A DNA stretch of 64,000 nt from assembly GCA_964019135.1 (NCBI GenBank), contig OZ025257.1:11373971-11437970 (forward strand), given 5' to 3'. The DNA comes from Arenicola marina. Its lineage: Eukaryota; Annelida; Polychaeta; Arenicolidae. The notes beneath the pieces are model-generated. The model made no database searches and had not been told where the DNA came from. It saw only the letters and a program-made list of their open reading frames with translations. Made by a program: the position numbers and the translations under genes. Shown here in pieces: positions 20,901 through 33,703 of the stretch. Each line of letters starts with the position of its first letter. Positions within the stretch are counted from its first letter, which is position 1.

Positions 20901-22240
20901 AGATCTCTTATTGTAATGGGTTTTCTTTATCTATGTATTATAATTAAGTAGGCTACATTTTCTTGTTTTGTGTTGAACATTTCGGGAACATAAAACTGTA
21001 CCCTTTACTTGGAAGGGCTAGGCTGCCATGGCAAACGCTGTCCCCGAAATGACGCTGCCGTGAGTGTCATCATTCAGCGTATGTCCCCGTGCCTCGAGAG
21101 AATCGGATTTATTGTCAGTCACACCCAGGAATTCTCCGTATAGATGTCGCTACATGTCCTCTGCAAACGGGTCCCCGGGATGGTGCAGCCATTTTGAACG
21201 TAATGTTGTGTGGTTCATGTAAACTCTCGAAGCCCGCGGTACAATTAAGTCCCATTAGTAGCAGCAATCCACAGTAGGCGGAGCTAGCCACCCAACGGGG
21301 GTGGATTAGAACCCGGATCGACGTATTTCTGTTTGCTGTGTACTTTGTCGGTACCCACTGACAGCAGACTCGAACATGGCGACAAAGGCTCATTCTGGTC
21401 TGTATGGAAAAAGACTGAAGCATTCCCACCGGACTATAGTGTTGCATGCTGAGCTAAGCCGAACGGAGGCAGAAGTGAGGAGTGGGGAGGGGGGGTGTCT
21501 GGGGTCGTTTAGTGGATGAAGTGGGCGGTAAAGGGACATGGGGGTGAGTGCGGGGTGGGGGGTTGGGCCGGGAAGGGTCATAGACGGCTGAGTGAGTTGG
21601 ATGTATTTGATGGCCGCTGACAGAGGTTTATTGGTCTGTTTCATGCTCCAAAGTCTTCAGATGGAAATTGTGTGAGCGTCGTTAACCACTGAGTATGAGA
21701 CAGGTCGACATTTCTGAATGCCAGATTGCATGTTAAAGTGGTTAGCTGCATGACTTCGTTGTGTCATCAATATAGATGAGGCACTGTCTGGACCGTTGCA
21801 ATATTGTTACCAAATGACCCACTAGCACAATCCATCAGTTAATTGGAATGTGGCTAGAAAGATGGCGGGGGACTACATTTTACTGGATTGCAGTGTACCA
21901 TCTGACACAGTCGCCAGACTGTTGCTACCAGGCGACCATCTTTGTTCAGACATGCTAAATAACTTTGGTGTTCTAATATCTTTATATACAAGATATTGGC
22001 CCTATGGTCCAAACTATGATTCCTCTCACTGCAAAGAGGCCGCATAAGATACAGTAATGGACTTTACCAATGGACCTTATTGATAGCATTTTTTTTTAAA
22101 TTGCGATCAATACAGGAAACCATCGCCATACAACCGCCACGTCACCCACCCACATAATTTATGTAATGTATGATTTAGTCATGGCAACGCGCGATTCAAA
22201 GGAAAAGAAGAGTGATGGGGTTTTATGAACCTTTGGTGTA
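20901..22240. other. Intergenic stretch
   Basis: No gene was recognised. It contains a G-rich patch at about 21477-21580. Open frames at 21115-21447 and 21390-21644 (- strand) show no domain. Confidence 0.5.
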
Positions 22241-22388
22241 TTTGATGACTAAACTGGGCCAGGAAACCTCCCGAGAAAGTGACATCGAGTTGGATGAAAC
22301 TTGCCCTGGACGCAGGTGCCAGGGCGCGAACCCACGACCTGTTGACCTGCAGCTGAGCCTGCTTAACAATTGAGCTATGGAGCTAGGC
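22241..22388 (-). mobile_element. tRNA-derived SINE, family 1 (second copy)
   Basis: On the - strand it reads CTCCATAGCTCAATTGTTAAGC (A box region), GGTTCGCGCCCTGG (B box), then a body ending in TGGCCCAGTTTA, shared with the copy at 11698-11897. It lacks the tripled B-box region of that copy. Confidence 0.7.
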
Positions 22389-22475
22389 TCAAGTTAAAGA
22401 GAATGGCGGTGGACCCAGATGTGCATGCGCATAGCTAGTATAGTCCTGGTGGGTGTAGAGACGAATTCTCGTAGG

Positions 22476-22553
22476 TGGCGGGGCGGATCCGGGTTGCAAG
22501 GTGGGGGCGGATCCGGGTTTCAAGGTGGGGGCGGATCCGGGTTGCAAGGTGGG
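22476..22553 (+). repeat. 24-bp tandem repeat, three copies
   Basis: Units contain GGATCCGGGTTGCAAGG and lie directly before a SINE. The last unit supplies the left copy of the SINE target duplication. Confidence 0.85.
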
Positions 22554-22771
22554 GGCGGCTCGGTAGCTCAGTGGGTTAGAGCGCTCGCCTTGAGTGCTCT
22601 GGTCACCTGAGAGCCTAACGGCACGTGGATCGAAGGTTCGAGCCCCGCTGTGGCCATGTCTGTGTGGTCGCAGGATAATGATCCCATGTCCTGAGCCAAG
22701 AGCTGTCCCTTCCTTCTCCCATACACGCTATATGACCACAAGTGATCAACGCGTCCTGAGTATGCAGCCAA
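22554..22771 (+). mobile_element. tRNA-derived SINE, family 2, with 17-bp target duplication
   Basis: The head GGTAGCTCAGTGGGTTAGAGCGC is an A-box tRNA arm and GGTTCGAGCCCC is a B box. The body GCTGTGGCCATGTCTGTGTGG, GATCCCATGTCC and a CGTCCTGAGTATGCAGCC tail recur in the copies near 53.5, 54.3 and 55.0 kb. The flanks carry a direct repeat CCGGGTTGCAAGGTGGG at 22537-22553 and 22772-22788, a perfect 17-bp target-site duplication, so this insertion is fairly recent. Confidence 0.85.
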
Positions 22772-22829
22772 CCGGGTTGCAAGGTGGGCCAAGGCACCCG
22801 TTACCAATATCTTTAATAAACATCTAATG

Positions 22830-23900
22830 AACTAATTGGAAATGTTATAGACCATGGCTTTTGTAGTATCGCTTTCCACTCATAGTGTTCTGTAGCACAT
22901 GAATCCTCCCTTTTATCGTTATGATCCATTGTCACGTCACCTTTGAGAGAGCTACGAAATACGCATGCATATTGCACAGTGGCTGCTTTACGTGCATGGT
23001 ATCTATTCCTATGTCCAGGTATATCCCTTGACGAAGTCGGTCTCGTCGGACCTCGCCGGGTCTCGTCGGGTCACATGATCCTGTGCAGCAGTTACGTGCT
23101 CATGTCAAATTGCAATAAAGTATCAAGTTTCAGATATAGATATCCGATTTGAGCAAGTAGAGCGGTGCTTTGTCCGTTCAGTTGAAAGGGGGATTAATTA
23201 ATGGAACTAGTTGCCTGAAAACCTGATGTAGTTAATGCAATTACGGGAGCATCAATGGACGCCATATTGATCGTCAGTTTGACCTTTTGACTTGTAACTT
23301 GGACACGCAGGCGCTAATTAAATACGCAACTGGTGGTTTTGTTCTAGTCTTTAATGGGTATATGTTCACAGAATCTTGTTTCAATACATCAAGTTCCCTC
23401 TTTATTGCTTCTCGTAAACCTTATTTAACTTAATAAAACAAATGGTATTAATGACAAGTTATTTGTAAATTGTAAGCACATGGTCATTTGTACAGATGAA
23501 ATTCTTTCAACGGAAAATATCTTATCTTATGTATAGATAGGAGGCCAGCCAATACCTGCCATGTCGCGAAGTAGTGAAAAGTGTGTAGCTAAGTTAGTGA
23601 AGTCTTGTAGATCTTGAATGATAATAAATTATAATTAACAGGTAAATGAGAGTTATTAGTACATATATTTCCCGTAAGCTAAACAAACATCTGCATATTG
23701 TACTGAACTGAAATATTAACATTGGACAGAAGTTCTTTCAAATAGAAACTCGTTTCCGTTTTTTATTGCCTGAACAGCGGAAAGCATAGATTCCGGATAA
23801 GAAATAACTAAATGCGTGAAAACGCAGTTGAGACATGTTTTGCCATTTTCACACGTTGGCGACGCCGCCGTATATTAGAGCGTCTACAGTAAGCCCACTC
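22830..23900. other. Intergenic stretch, AT-rich
   Basis: No gene, repeat family or RNA was recognised. Short open frames have no motif. Confidence 0.5.
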
Positions 23901-24325
23901 AATGCAGCTTTACAAAGGACCGAACGCTGGAGATGCCCCCCCCCACCCCCACTTACCCCAACAGCCACCCAGCCTTGTTTGGTGGGCACGGCTGTAACCT
24001 CGGTGACAGGCACTGACATGTTTAATCAGAGCTTTCTGCGCCACGGCTTCCGAAGGCATTGTCAGGAAACCGGGAACGGCAGCCGTTAGTAGGGGTCCGC
24101 GGGGGTGGAGAGGGTGGGAGGAGGCAGGGAGGGGGTGGCTGTGGGAGGAGGCAGGGAGTGGGTGGCTGTGGGATGCGAGAGTGGAATTAGCCGTCCCCAG
24201 GAATCCGTGGCTATAACACTCCTGCTGGAGAACTGTGACAATAAATAGCTCTGACAACCCAAGTCCACTGTGGGTCCCCGCGCGGAAAGGCAGCCCACCC
24301 CATGCCCTGACGGCGCCCATGGGGG

Positions 24326-24880
24326 ATTCAGCCTCAGCATCTGTGGCTGTGGCTGTGGTGGCTGTGGCGGTGGCTGTGGCTGTGGCTGTGGCTGTGGTGG
24401 TGGTGGCTGTGGCTGTGGCTGTGGCTGTGGCTGTGGTGGTGGTGGCTGTGGCTGTGGCTGTGGCTGTGGCTGTGGTGGTGGTGGCTGTGGCTGTGGTGGT
24501 GACTGGTGGTGGTTGTGGCTGTAGTGGTGGCTGTGGCTGTGGCTGTGGGGGCTGTGGCTGTGGTGGTGGCTGTGGTGGTGACTGTGGCTGTGGTGGTGGT
24601 TGTGGCTGTGGGGGTGGCTGTGGCTGTGGCTGTGGTGGTGGTGGCTGTGGCTGTGGCTGTGGCTGTGGCTGTGGCTGTGGTGGTGGTGGCTGTGGCTGTG
24701 GCTGTGGCTGTGGCTGTGGCTGTGGTGGTGGTGGCTGTGGCTGTGGTGGTGACTGGTGGTGGTTGTGGCTGTAGTGGTGGCTGTGGCTGTGGCTATGGGG
24801 GCTGTGGCTGTGGTGGTGGCTGTGGTGGTGACTGTGGCTGTGGTGGTGGTTGTGGCTGTGGGGGTGGCTGTGGCTGTCTA
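24326..24880. repeat. GTGGCT hexamer minisatellite with a 250-bp internal duplication
   Basis: Nearly the whole stretch is GTGGCT with interspersed GGTGGT. The segment around 24471-24630 recurs 250 bp later (about 24721-24877) with the same irregular GACTGGTGGTGGTTGTGG landmark. Because the period is six, all six frames stay open. They yield (Val-Ala)n, (Gly-Cys)n or Pro/Gln/Ser/His-rich open frames (for example 23910-25055, - strand), judged to be artefacts. Confidence 0.9.
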
Positions 24881-24899
24881 TGGACTGTTCACTTGGATA

Positions 24900-25888
24900 C
24901 CAGCTAAATATTCTCACCCAGGTCGCCCTTCTCCCCTCCACCCACTGACCAAGGCTAAATCTGGTAGGTGGCGAAATGCGCCTGAATTCACTAATACCCT
25001 TCATACAACAACCCAGCGACCACCCACCCAACCACCCCTTTAACTCGTCCGCCAATCACGCCATGCCCCCCCCCCCCCACCCACACGACCAACTGCATCC
25101 TCCACTTCCCCCCGAATCGTGTCTCAACCAGAGAGGCACTCCGACGGAAACATGTGACAAAACACCCGACAGGCTTCCAACTTACACTTCGGCGCAGTTC
25201 TCTATCCTTAGGCACCGAGCGGAAGCCAGTCCGCAGACGAGAGAGAGACATGAGACAGCCATTAAAGTGCCATTAAAGTGCCGGAAAAAATCCACGCATC
25301 TTCTTCAAAACGTTAGCTGCGAGTCCCCATTGTTACCATGGGGACGCGTGTGCTTGTATGCCAGCACATGGGACGACCCCCCCACCCCCCCACCTCCTCC
25401 ACTCTCCCTTCTGATGAACGCAACCAGTGAAGCATGCTTACAGCCAGCTGACATTACCCAGCGCCATGTTTTATTGCGGCCGTTCCAAGATACCCCCTCC
25501 GCACATTCTGCCAAACCAGACCTGCAATTGTTGTCACTTCTATTCTCATCGTCTCATCAATTGCGACGAATATCAGATACGAAAACATAGAGTCGCGAAG
25601 TCGTGTCTTCCACTCGCCAACATAAAGCGAGAGAGAAAGGCGTGTTGAATTCAACACTCGCCTGTTGGTATATAATGAAGAGTCGTGCTTAGACCAGTAT
25701 TTACATGAATGCATGAAAATCTTTGAACAGAGGGCGTTCCGCATAAGCTATATAGATCTGTCCCACGTCAGCTTTAACCATCGCGAATATGGAAAAGGAG
25801 TCTAATCGAAGATATATTCGAAGTTTAGTATAAAATACGTGACTTTTAGCAATGGCTGGGCTACCAGTGCCACACCAGACGAATTCAT
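24900..25888. other. Intergenic stretch with C-rich runs
   Basis: It holds a 204-aa open frame (24976-25590) of Pro/Ser-rich composition without motif and C-runs at about 25065 and 25378. No gene can be supported. Confidence 0.5.
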
Positions 25889-28800
25889 CGATTTGATTAT
25901 GGCCCATGTTACTTGCGAACTATGTTGATTTGATTATGGGCCATGTTACTTTGGAACTATGTTGATTTGATTATGGGCCATGTTACTTTGGAACTTTGTT
26001 GATTTGATTATGGGCCATGTTACTTGCGAACTATGTTGATTTGATTATGGGCCATGTTACTTTTGAACTATGTTGATTTGATTATGGGCCATGTTACTTG
26101 CGAACTATGTTGATTTGATTATGGGTCATGTTACTTTGGAACTATGTTGATTTGATTATGGGCCATTTACTTTGGAACTATGTTGATTTGATTATGGGCC
26201 ATGTTACTTTGGAACTATGTTGATTTGATTATGGGCCATGTTACTTTGGAACTATGTTGATTTGATTATGGGCCATGTTACTTTGGAACTATGTTGATTT
26301 GATTATGGGCCATGTTACTTTTGAACTATGTTGATTTGATTATGGGTCATGTTACTTTGGAACTATGTTGATTTGATTATGGGCCATGTTACCTGCGAAC
26401 TATGTTGATTTGATTATGGGCCATGTTACTTTGGAACTATGTTGATTTGATTATGGGCCATGTTACTTTTGAACTATGTTGATTTGATTATGGGCCATGT
26501 TACTTTGGAACTTTGTTGATTTGATTATGGGCCATGTTACTTTGGAACTTTGTTGATTTGATTATGGGCCATGTTACTTGCGAACTATGTTGATTTGATT
26601 ATGGGCCATGTTACTTTGGAACTATGTTAATTTGATTATGGGCCATGTTACTTTGGAACTTTGTTGATTTGATTATGGGCCATGTTACTTGCGAACTATG
26701 TTGATTTGATTATGGGCCATGTTACTTTTGAACTATGTTGATTTGATTATGGGCCATGTTACTTGCGAACTATGTTGATTTGATTATGGGCCATGTTACT
26801 TTTGAACTATGTTGATTTGATTATGGGCCATGTTACTTGCGAACTATGTTGATTTGATTATGGGCCATGTTACTTTTGAACAATGTTGATTTGATTATGG
26901 GCCATGTTACTTGCGAACTATGTTGATTTGATTATGGGTCATGTTACTTTGGAACTATGTTGATTTGATTATGGGCCATGTTACTTTGGAACTATGTTGA
27001 TTTGATTATGGGCCATGTTACTTGCGAACTATGTTGATTTGATTATGGGCCATGTTACTTGCGAACTATGTTGATTTGATTATGGGTCATGTTACTTTGG
27101 AACTATGTTGATTTGATTATGGGCCATTTACTTTGAAACTATGTTGATTTGATTATGGGCCATGTTACTTTGGAACTATGTTGATTTGATTATGGGCCAT
27201 GTTACTTTGGAACTTTGTTGATTTGATTATGGGCCATGTTACTTGCGAACTATGTTGATTTGATTATGGGCCATGTTACTTTGGAACTATGTTGATTTGA
27301 TTATGGGCCATGTTACTTTGGAACTTTGTTGATTTGATTATGGGCCATGTTACTTGCGAACTATGTTGATTTGATTATGGGCCATGTTACTTTGGAACTA
27401 TGTTAATTTGATTATGGGTCATGTTACTTTGGAACTATGTTGATTTGATTATGGGCCATGTTACTTGCGAACTATGTTGATTTGATTATGGGCCATGTTA
27501 CTTTTGAACTATGTTGATTTGATTATGGGCCATGTTACTTGCGAACTATGTTGATTTGATTATGGGTCATGTTACTTTGGAACTATGTTGATTTGATTAT
27601 GGGCCATTTACTTTGGAACTATGTTGATTTGATTATGGGCCATGTTACTTTGGAACTATGTTGATTTGATTATGGGCCATGTTACTTTGGAACTATGTTG
27701 ATTTGATTATGGGCCATGTTACTTTGGAACTATGTTGATTTGATTATGGGCCATGTTACTTTTGAACTATGTTGATTTGATTATGGGTCATGTTACTTTG
27801 GAACTATGTTGATTTGATTATGGGCCATGTTACTTGCGAACTATGTTGATTTGATTATGGGCCATGTTACTTTGGAACTATGTTGATTTGATTATGGGCC
27901 ATGTTACTTTTGAACTATGTTGATTTGATTATGGGCCATGTTACTTTGGAACTTTGTTGATTTGATTATGGGCCATGTTACTTTTGAACTATGTTGATTT
28001 GATTATGGGCCATGTTACTTGCGAACTATGTTGATTTGATTATGGGCCATGTTACTTTGGAACTATGTTAATTTGATTATGGGCCATGTTACTTTGGAAC
28101 TTTGTTGATTTGATTATGGGCCATGTTACTTGCGAACTATGTTGATTTGATTATGGGCCATGTTACTTTTGAACTATGTTGATTTGATTATGGGCCATGT
28201 TACTTGCGAACTATGTTGATTTGATTATGGGCCATGTTACTTTTGAACTATGTTGATTTGATTATGGGCCATGTTACTTGCGAACTATGTTGATTTGATT
28301 ATGGGCCATGTTACTTTTGAACAATGTTGATTTGATTATGGGCCATGTTACTTGCGAACTATGTTGATTTGATTATGGGTCATGTTACTTTGGAACTATG
28401 TTGATTTGATTATGGGCCATGTTACTTTGGAACTATGTTGATTTGATTATGGGCCATGTTACTTGCGAACTATGTTGATTTGATTATGGGCCATGTTACT
28501 TGCGAACTATGTTGATTTGATTATGGGTCATGTTACTTTGGAACTATGTTGATTTGATTATGGGCCATTTACTTTGGAACTATGTTGATTTGATTATGGG
28601 CCATGTTACTTTGGAACTATGTTGATTTGATTATGGGCCATGTTACTTTGGAACTTTGTTGATTTGATTATGGGCCATGTTACTTGCGAACTATGTTGAT
28701 TTGATTATGGGCCATGTTACTTTGGAACTATGTTGATTTGATTATGGGCCATGTTACTTTGGAACTTTGTTGATTTGATTATGGGCCATGTTACTTGCGA

Positions 28801-29876
28801 ACTATGTTGATTTGATTATGGGCCATGTTACTTTGGAACTATGTTAATTTGATTATGGGTCATGTTACTTTGGAACTATGTTGATTTGATTATGGGCCAT
28901 GTTACTTGCGAACTATGTTGATTTGATTATGGGCCATGTTACTTTGGAACTATGTTGATTTGATTATGGGCCATGTTACTTTGGAACTTTGTTGATTTGA
29001 TTATGGGCCATGTTACTTGCGAACTATGTTGATTTGATTATGGGCCATGTTACTTTTGAACTATGTTGATTTGATTATGGGCCATGTTACTTGCGAACTA
29101 TGTTGATTTGATTATGGGCCATGTTACTTTTGAACTATGTTGATTTGATTATGGGCTATGTTACTTTGGAACTATGTGGATTTGATTATGGGCCATGTTA
29201 CTTTGGAACTATGTTGATTTGATTATGGGCCATTTACTTTGGAACTATGTTGATTTGATTATGGGCCATGTTACTTTGGAACTATGTTGATTTGATTATG
29301 GGCCATGTTACTTTTGAACTATGTTGATTTGATTATGGGCCATGTTACTTGCGAACTATGTTGATTTGATTATGGGCCATGTTACTTGCGAACTATGTTG
29401 ATTTGATTATGGGTCATGTTACTTTGGAATTATGTTGATTTGATTATGGGCCATGTTACTTTGGAACTATGTTGATTGGATTATGGGCCATGTTACTTTG
29501 GAACTATGTTGATTTGATTATGGGCCATGTTACTTTGGAACTATGTTGATTTGATTATGGGCCATGTTACTTGCGAACTATGTTGATTTGATTATGGGCC
29601 ATGTTACTTTGGAAATATGTTGATTTGATTATGGGCCATGTTACTTTTGAACTATGTTGATTTGATTATGGGCCATGTTACTTGCGAACTATGTTGATTT
29701 GATTATGGGCCATGTTACTTTTGAACTATGTTGATTTGATTATGGGCCATGTGACTTTGGAACTATGTTGATTTGATTATGGGCCATGTTACTTTTGAAC
29801 TATGTTGATTTGATTATGGGCCATGTTACTTTTGAACTATGTTGATTTGATTATGGGCCATGTTAATTTCGAACTA
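25889..29876. repeat. About 108-copy, 37-bp satellite-like array
   Basis: The unit is TGTTGATTTGATTATGGG plus CCATGTTACTT and a variable end (TGGAACTA, GCGAACTA, TTGAACTA or TGGAACTTT). Short units with a 2-bp deletion (GGCCATTTAC) at about 26161, 27121, 27601, 28561 and 29221 show that a block of 39 units (about 1440 bp) has itself been duplicated. Open frames are lost because 37 is not a multiple of three. No relation to a nearby exon was found. Confidence 0.95.
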
Positions 29877-29879
29877 TGT

Positions 29880-31186
29880 TTTCGAGTTCGATCGAGGTTA
29901 AATGCGTGAAGCTCTTGGAATTTTGCCCCGTCTTATTTTGAACTATTTTTTCACTGCGATGGTACGACAACGAAATGTCCATACATATATTTTTTCAAAT
30001 TCTGCACATATATGCAAAATGAAAGATACAAAACCCTAGGAAACCATTCGTGACCTCAATACCGCTGAGGCCAGCCGTGCGATTGGCCGTTACGTGGGGG
30101 CAGAGGTGATGTGAGGAACGAGCGCCCTCTGCTGGCGGAGTGTTCGAATGGCTGCGAAAATGTTAAGAACGAAATGTAAAATATCTCCGGTATTGTCGTC
30201 AGCGGCTCTGGGAAGAAATCCAATGTAGGTACATGGCTACTTGTTAAGGTTTCTATATTCAAAATAAAATAAGGATCGAACGCGTCATTTACCCAAAACT
30301 GGATAATTGTCAGATTTAAGGGGAAAGGTTGTTCTTCCATGTTATGGCGAACAGCTCTTTCAGGATAGCTCACGTATAACTCAATAATTGATAATTGCTA
30401 TATGACTTGCAATGGTTTGCTACAATAATCCATGTCGTGGCTAAATTATTGGGTTTGGAAGCGAGAGATGCAATGTACATTTCAAAAGTCTTCACATCTT
30501 CGTGCTATGGGTGGGGCCCGTGCACCAGTCCATTTTTGAAAAGATATGTGCTCGACTGGCGCTCTTTATCAAGAACATTCTACTTATAACGTAATTATCA
30601 TGTAACGCTTGGAGGTTACATCCAAGCTTACCTGGTGGTCTGGATTGAAATAAAACACGGATATACTATGAAGTCCTGCGGAAGTCCTGCGGTGTTTTAC
30701 GTGTTGTCGTAAAAGCATACTCTAATTAATTACGTGAAAAACAATGACAATGGAATCGGTCTTCCATGGTGCGTTTCTCAGACCGGCCGAGACGGTAGAC
30801 GGTAGCAGTGGGTTTTTCTTCTTTTATTACTGGCGGTTGATTAACTGTCACGTGATTGGTGCATCGTCGTTTTCAACTGATGAGTTTTTATCCGTGCCTA
30901 ATAATCCTATTTTATGACCCCCAAGCCTCTGATATGCGGCGCGGTGGCCCTCCCAGGGGGGTCCTACCCTCCAGCAGTCACTCCCCCTTGCCAGCCGGTT
31001 AATTGGCCATACCGGGGCATTGGTCATGTTCGAAATCTCCTTGCGACAGACGGCGCTGCTGGCCACTTGCACGGCGAAGAACGTGCTTGGTTGGCTTGGG
31101 AATGGCGCTTGTGACGTCATTCATACATGGAGGCAGATGTCGCCTGTGACGTCATACATGAGCGGAAATATTAATACGTGGAACGA
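29880..31186. other. Intergenic stretch
   Basis: No gene was recognised. A GAGCGCCCTCTGCTGG motif at about 30118 recurs in altered form at 36690 and may mark an end of a repeat family. Confidence 0.45.
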
Positions 31187-31385
31187 ATTGCATAAATGAC
31201 CATTTATAAATGACACGTTCTTTAATTTACATAAATGACTATTTCGTATGACACGATTTTTAATTTACATAAATGACTATTTCGTATGACACGTTCTTTA
31301 ATTTACATAAATGACTATTTCGTATGATACGTTCTTTAATTTACATAAATGACTATTTCGTATGACACGTTCTTTAATTTACATT
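31187..31385. repeat. 38-bp tandem repeat, about 5 copies
   Basis: The units contain AATTTACATAAATGACT and TTCGTATGACACG. The step between AAATGACT landmarks (31233, 31271, 31309) is 38 bp. The region is AT-rich. Confidence 0.85.
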
Positions 31386-31690
31386 TCTTGTCTTTTCGTG
31401 GGTTTTGCATGAGGTCAGAAATATTCTGGTGCCTTAGAGGTTTGCTGCCATTGAGAAAGACGCTGTTAACCTCAGAGATGATATAGCGTCAATGTGAAGA
31501 TTCAGATGTAGAGACGAGCCTTGTCTCCTAGGCCTCTCCGCCCTCGTCCTGCAAGAAACGGAAAGCAAATCAGCAACTCTTGATAATCGCCCGTGGGTCG
31601 GACATAATTATGACGAGAAAGGGGGATTTACTTGTAGTTTTGCCTGTGGTAGAAGGACCTTTGTCCCGAAGTAGGCAAATCGCTAACGAG

Positions 31691-31798
31691 AAACCCAGAT
31701 GCAGTTAAGATAAGTTAACCCAGATGCAGTTAAGATAAGTTAACCCAGATGCAGTTAAGATAAGTTAACCCAGATGCAGTTAAGATAAGTTAAGTTAA
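31691..31798. repeat. 25-bp tandem repeat, four copies
   Basis: Four near-identical units containing CCCAGATGCAGTTAAGAT and AAGTTAA; no nearby gene. Confidence 0.85.
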
Positions 31799-32209
31799 GA
31801 GTGTTTTCTGATTATTTGTTCTGATTTTTCATTATGATATTACATTGTATTAAAACGTAATGTGTATTGTGCTCCTTACCGAGGCTATTTAGTCTGTTAT
31901 GACTGGTCCTTATCGGTTTAGAATAGAACAAAATATTTAAAAGGATTAATCCCAAAGAAACATATAAATATGGGAGCTTCCTTAAAATCTTCGCCCCCCA
32001 TCCTAAACCCAAACACACACAGTGCTCTTACGTAACTCACCTCGCGTCCGTCCCGACTACCGGGCAATTGACCGATCCAAGCTCCGACACTAAGCCCCGC
32101 CCACGACTTGTTTGTCCGACATAACGCACGTGGAAGGCCTTTGTTCATCACATGATTAGATAAGAGCAACAGTGAATGATTACCAGCCTGGATTGGTCTA
32201 TTTCAATGG

Positions 32210-32364
32210 TCAGTGGCGTAGTCAGCCTCAAAATAAAATGGACGCAGAATGTAAAAAACTCGCGTGAACAAACGCGAACAATGGGCGGGATTCTGACTTC
32301 GAAATTGGCCCTTGAGAAGGGGGACGCTCTGCATAGTCTGCCCCAATAGTAGCTACGCCATTGA
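32210..32364. mobile_element. Small MITE with TGGCGTAG ends
   Basis: TCAGTGGCGTAGTCA at 32210 is matched inverted by TAGCTACGCCATTGA at 32350-32364. The element is 155 bp and non-coding. The superfamily was not determined. Confidence 0.5.
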
Positions 32365-32539
32365 CGGGTAATGTATGGTTCCCCAGAATTGCTTGGGGAC
32401 ATTTTTGTCTGTTATCCAACTGTTACTGAAGTAAAAAAAAAATAATAATGTAATAGGCTAACAAGGCGCTACTCTAATCGACTCAAAATCGTTCGAAAAC
32501 ATTGCGCGAACTTAATCAAAACGTTAGAAGCTGTCAGTT

Positions 32540-32660
32540 ATTTTAGTATGTATTTGCACATATTTTTATCAACTGCACATATGTACCATGGGCGTTGTGC
32601 CTAACGTATTTCAATAAACTATATATATAGTTATTTTAGTAACGCGGTAAAGATTATTGA
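32540..32660 (+). other. AT-rich stretch resembling a LINE 3' end
   Basis: ATGTACCATGGGCGTTGTGCC followed by TTCAATAAA resembles the stretch at 36580-36640 (GTACAATGGGCCTGAGGCC then ATTATTATT). Both could be 3' ends of CR1-like elements. The support is weak. Confidence 0.3.
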
Positions 32661-32667
32661 CAGATAT

Positions 32668-33690
32668 AAATGCATGGTGTCTTGATAAGAAAATGTGCCT
32701 TTATGGCTACAATATCGGCAGTACCTTGCGTCCCTGGATATATTAAGCCTCCTATCGCTCTCCGAACATCTAACTCTGAACATCTATATTTTGAAAGTTT
32801 TCTTCGAAGTTTCTTAAGGTTTATACAATATAAATATTTCTCTGGTTCCAGAAGAGTCTTAAACGTGGCATAAGTCCGAAGTTTACTGCTGTCCTTAACA
32901 CAGCTGTCCTGTCCTTAGATGTTCCAATCTTGTTGGACACAGTCTTTCGTTATTTGAAAAAAGCTCTTTTAAAACACATTTACATCACCAACTTCCTGGT
33001 TCAAGAAGTCGATTCCAAAACCATATTTATATAACATCTTTGACTTTATTTACCCAGTTTGTTTTACGAGGTTGGTCCTTAACATATAACATCGTAACAT
33101 CGTAAGAAGCTCTTGGGAGTCTGGTATTTTTGTTGTCAGAATTTGTGTCGAGTACTTAACACATTTCACATTATAATTAAGATTTAGTGGATACTTGCCA
33201 CATTTCCCCAATACTGCTACGTTAGTGAATGTAGTTGCTACTGTTACGCCTATATTGAATTTACAAAATGTGAGATGCACTCTCTCAATGTGATCTTGCA
33301 TTTCATAACTAGACACCTCAGCCGCATGTGTCAGAATTGGAAGCACCATCTTGTCAAATAATTCAAATGCTATGATGGGAGATACATCATTACATTTATA
33401 AATTAATCGCTTTAGCATACCAGCTGCTTTTGTCCCTTGGGCCGCGAGATTTTGTACCTTTGCTCCAATTAATTCTCGAGGAGAAACTGAATCCGACATA
33501 CGTAACAAGAAAAACAACCAATCTGGCCATCTTCAAAGAACCATTTTGCATCTTTTCTTTCAAGGCCACCATTTCTGAAAACCTTATTTTGAAGATTAAC
33601 TTTATACCTGAAGATTTACAACACTCGCTTAAGAGATTAACTTGTTCAATGAACGAGCCTACTAGATCTGCGCATCAACGCATAGCATTA
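32668..33690 (-). mobile_element. Decayed LINE fragment (reverse transcriptase C-terminal side)
   Basis: The best-preserved frame is 33050-33517 on the - strand: ELFDKMVLPILTHAAEV, IERVHLTFCKFNIGV, then KYPLNLN. These follow the pattern FD..V.PIL.YG.E.WG...IE.VHL.FCK..LGV found C-terminal to the palm domain in many metazoan LINE proteins (from family knowledge). Shifted frames continue left with DVLYKYGFGID, NQEVGDVNVF and KLRTYATFKTLLEPEKYL, then RDARYCRYC, and right with KWFFEDGQIGCF. Several frameshifts and stops separate them, so the copy is old. It covers the C-terminal part only. Confidence 0.8.
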
Positions 33691-33703
33691 AACACATCGA
33701 GAA

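Noticed and set aside
22560-22650. Functional tRNA gene
   Set aside because: The A and B boxes belong to a SINE: the body continues after the tRNA part, there is no matching acceptor stem, and there is a target duplication. The same holds for 54294, 54977 and 63796.
23910-25055. 381-aa His/Pro/Gln/Thr-rich open frame, - strand
   Set aside because: It is made by the GTGGCT hexamer repeat, and the flanking parts show no domain.
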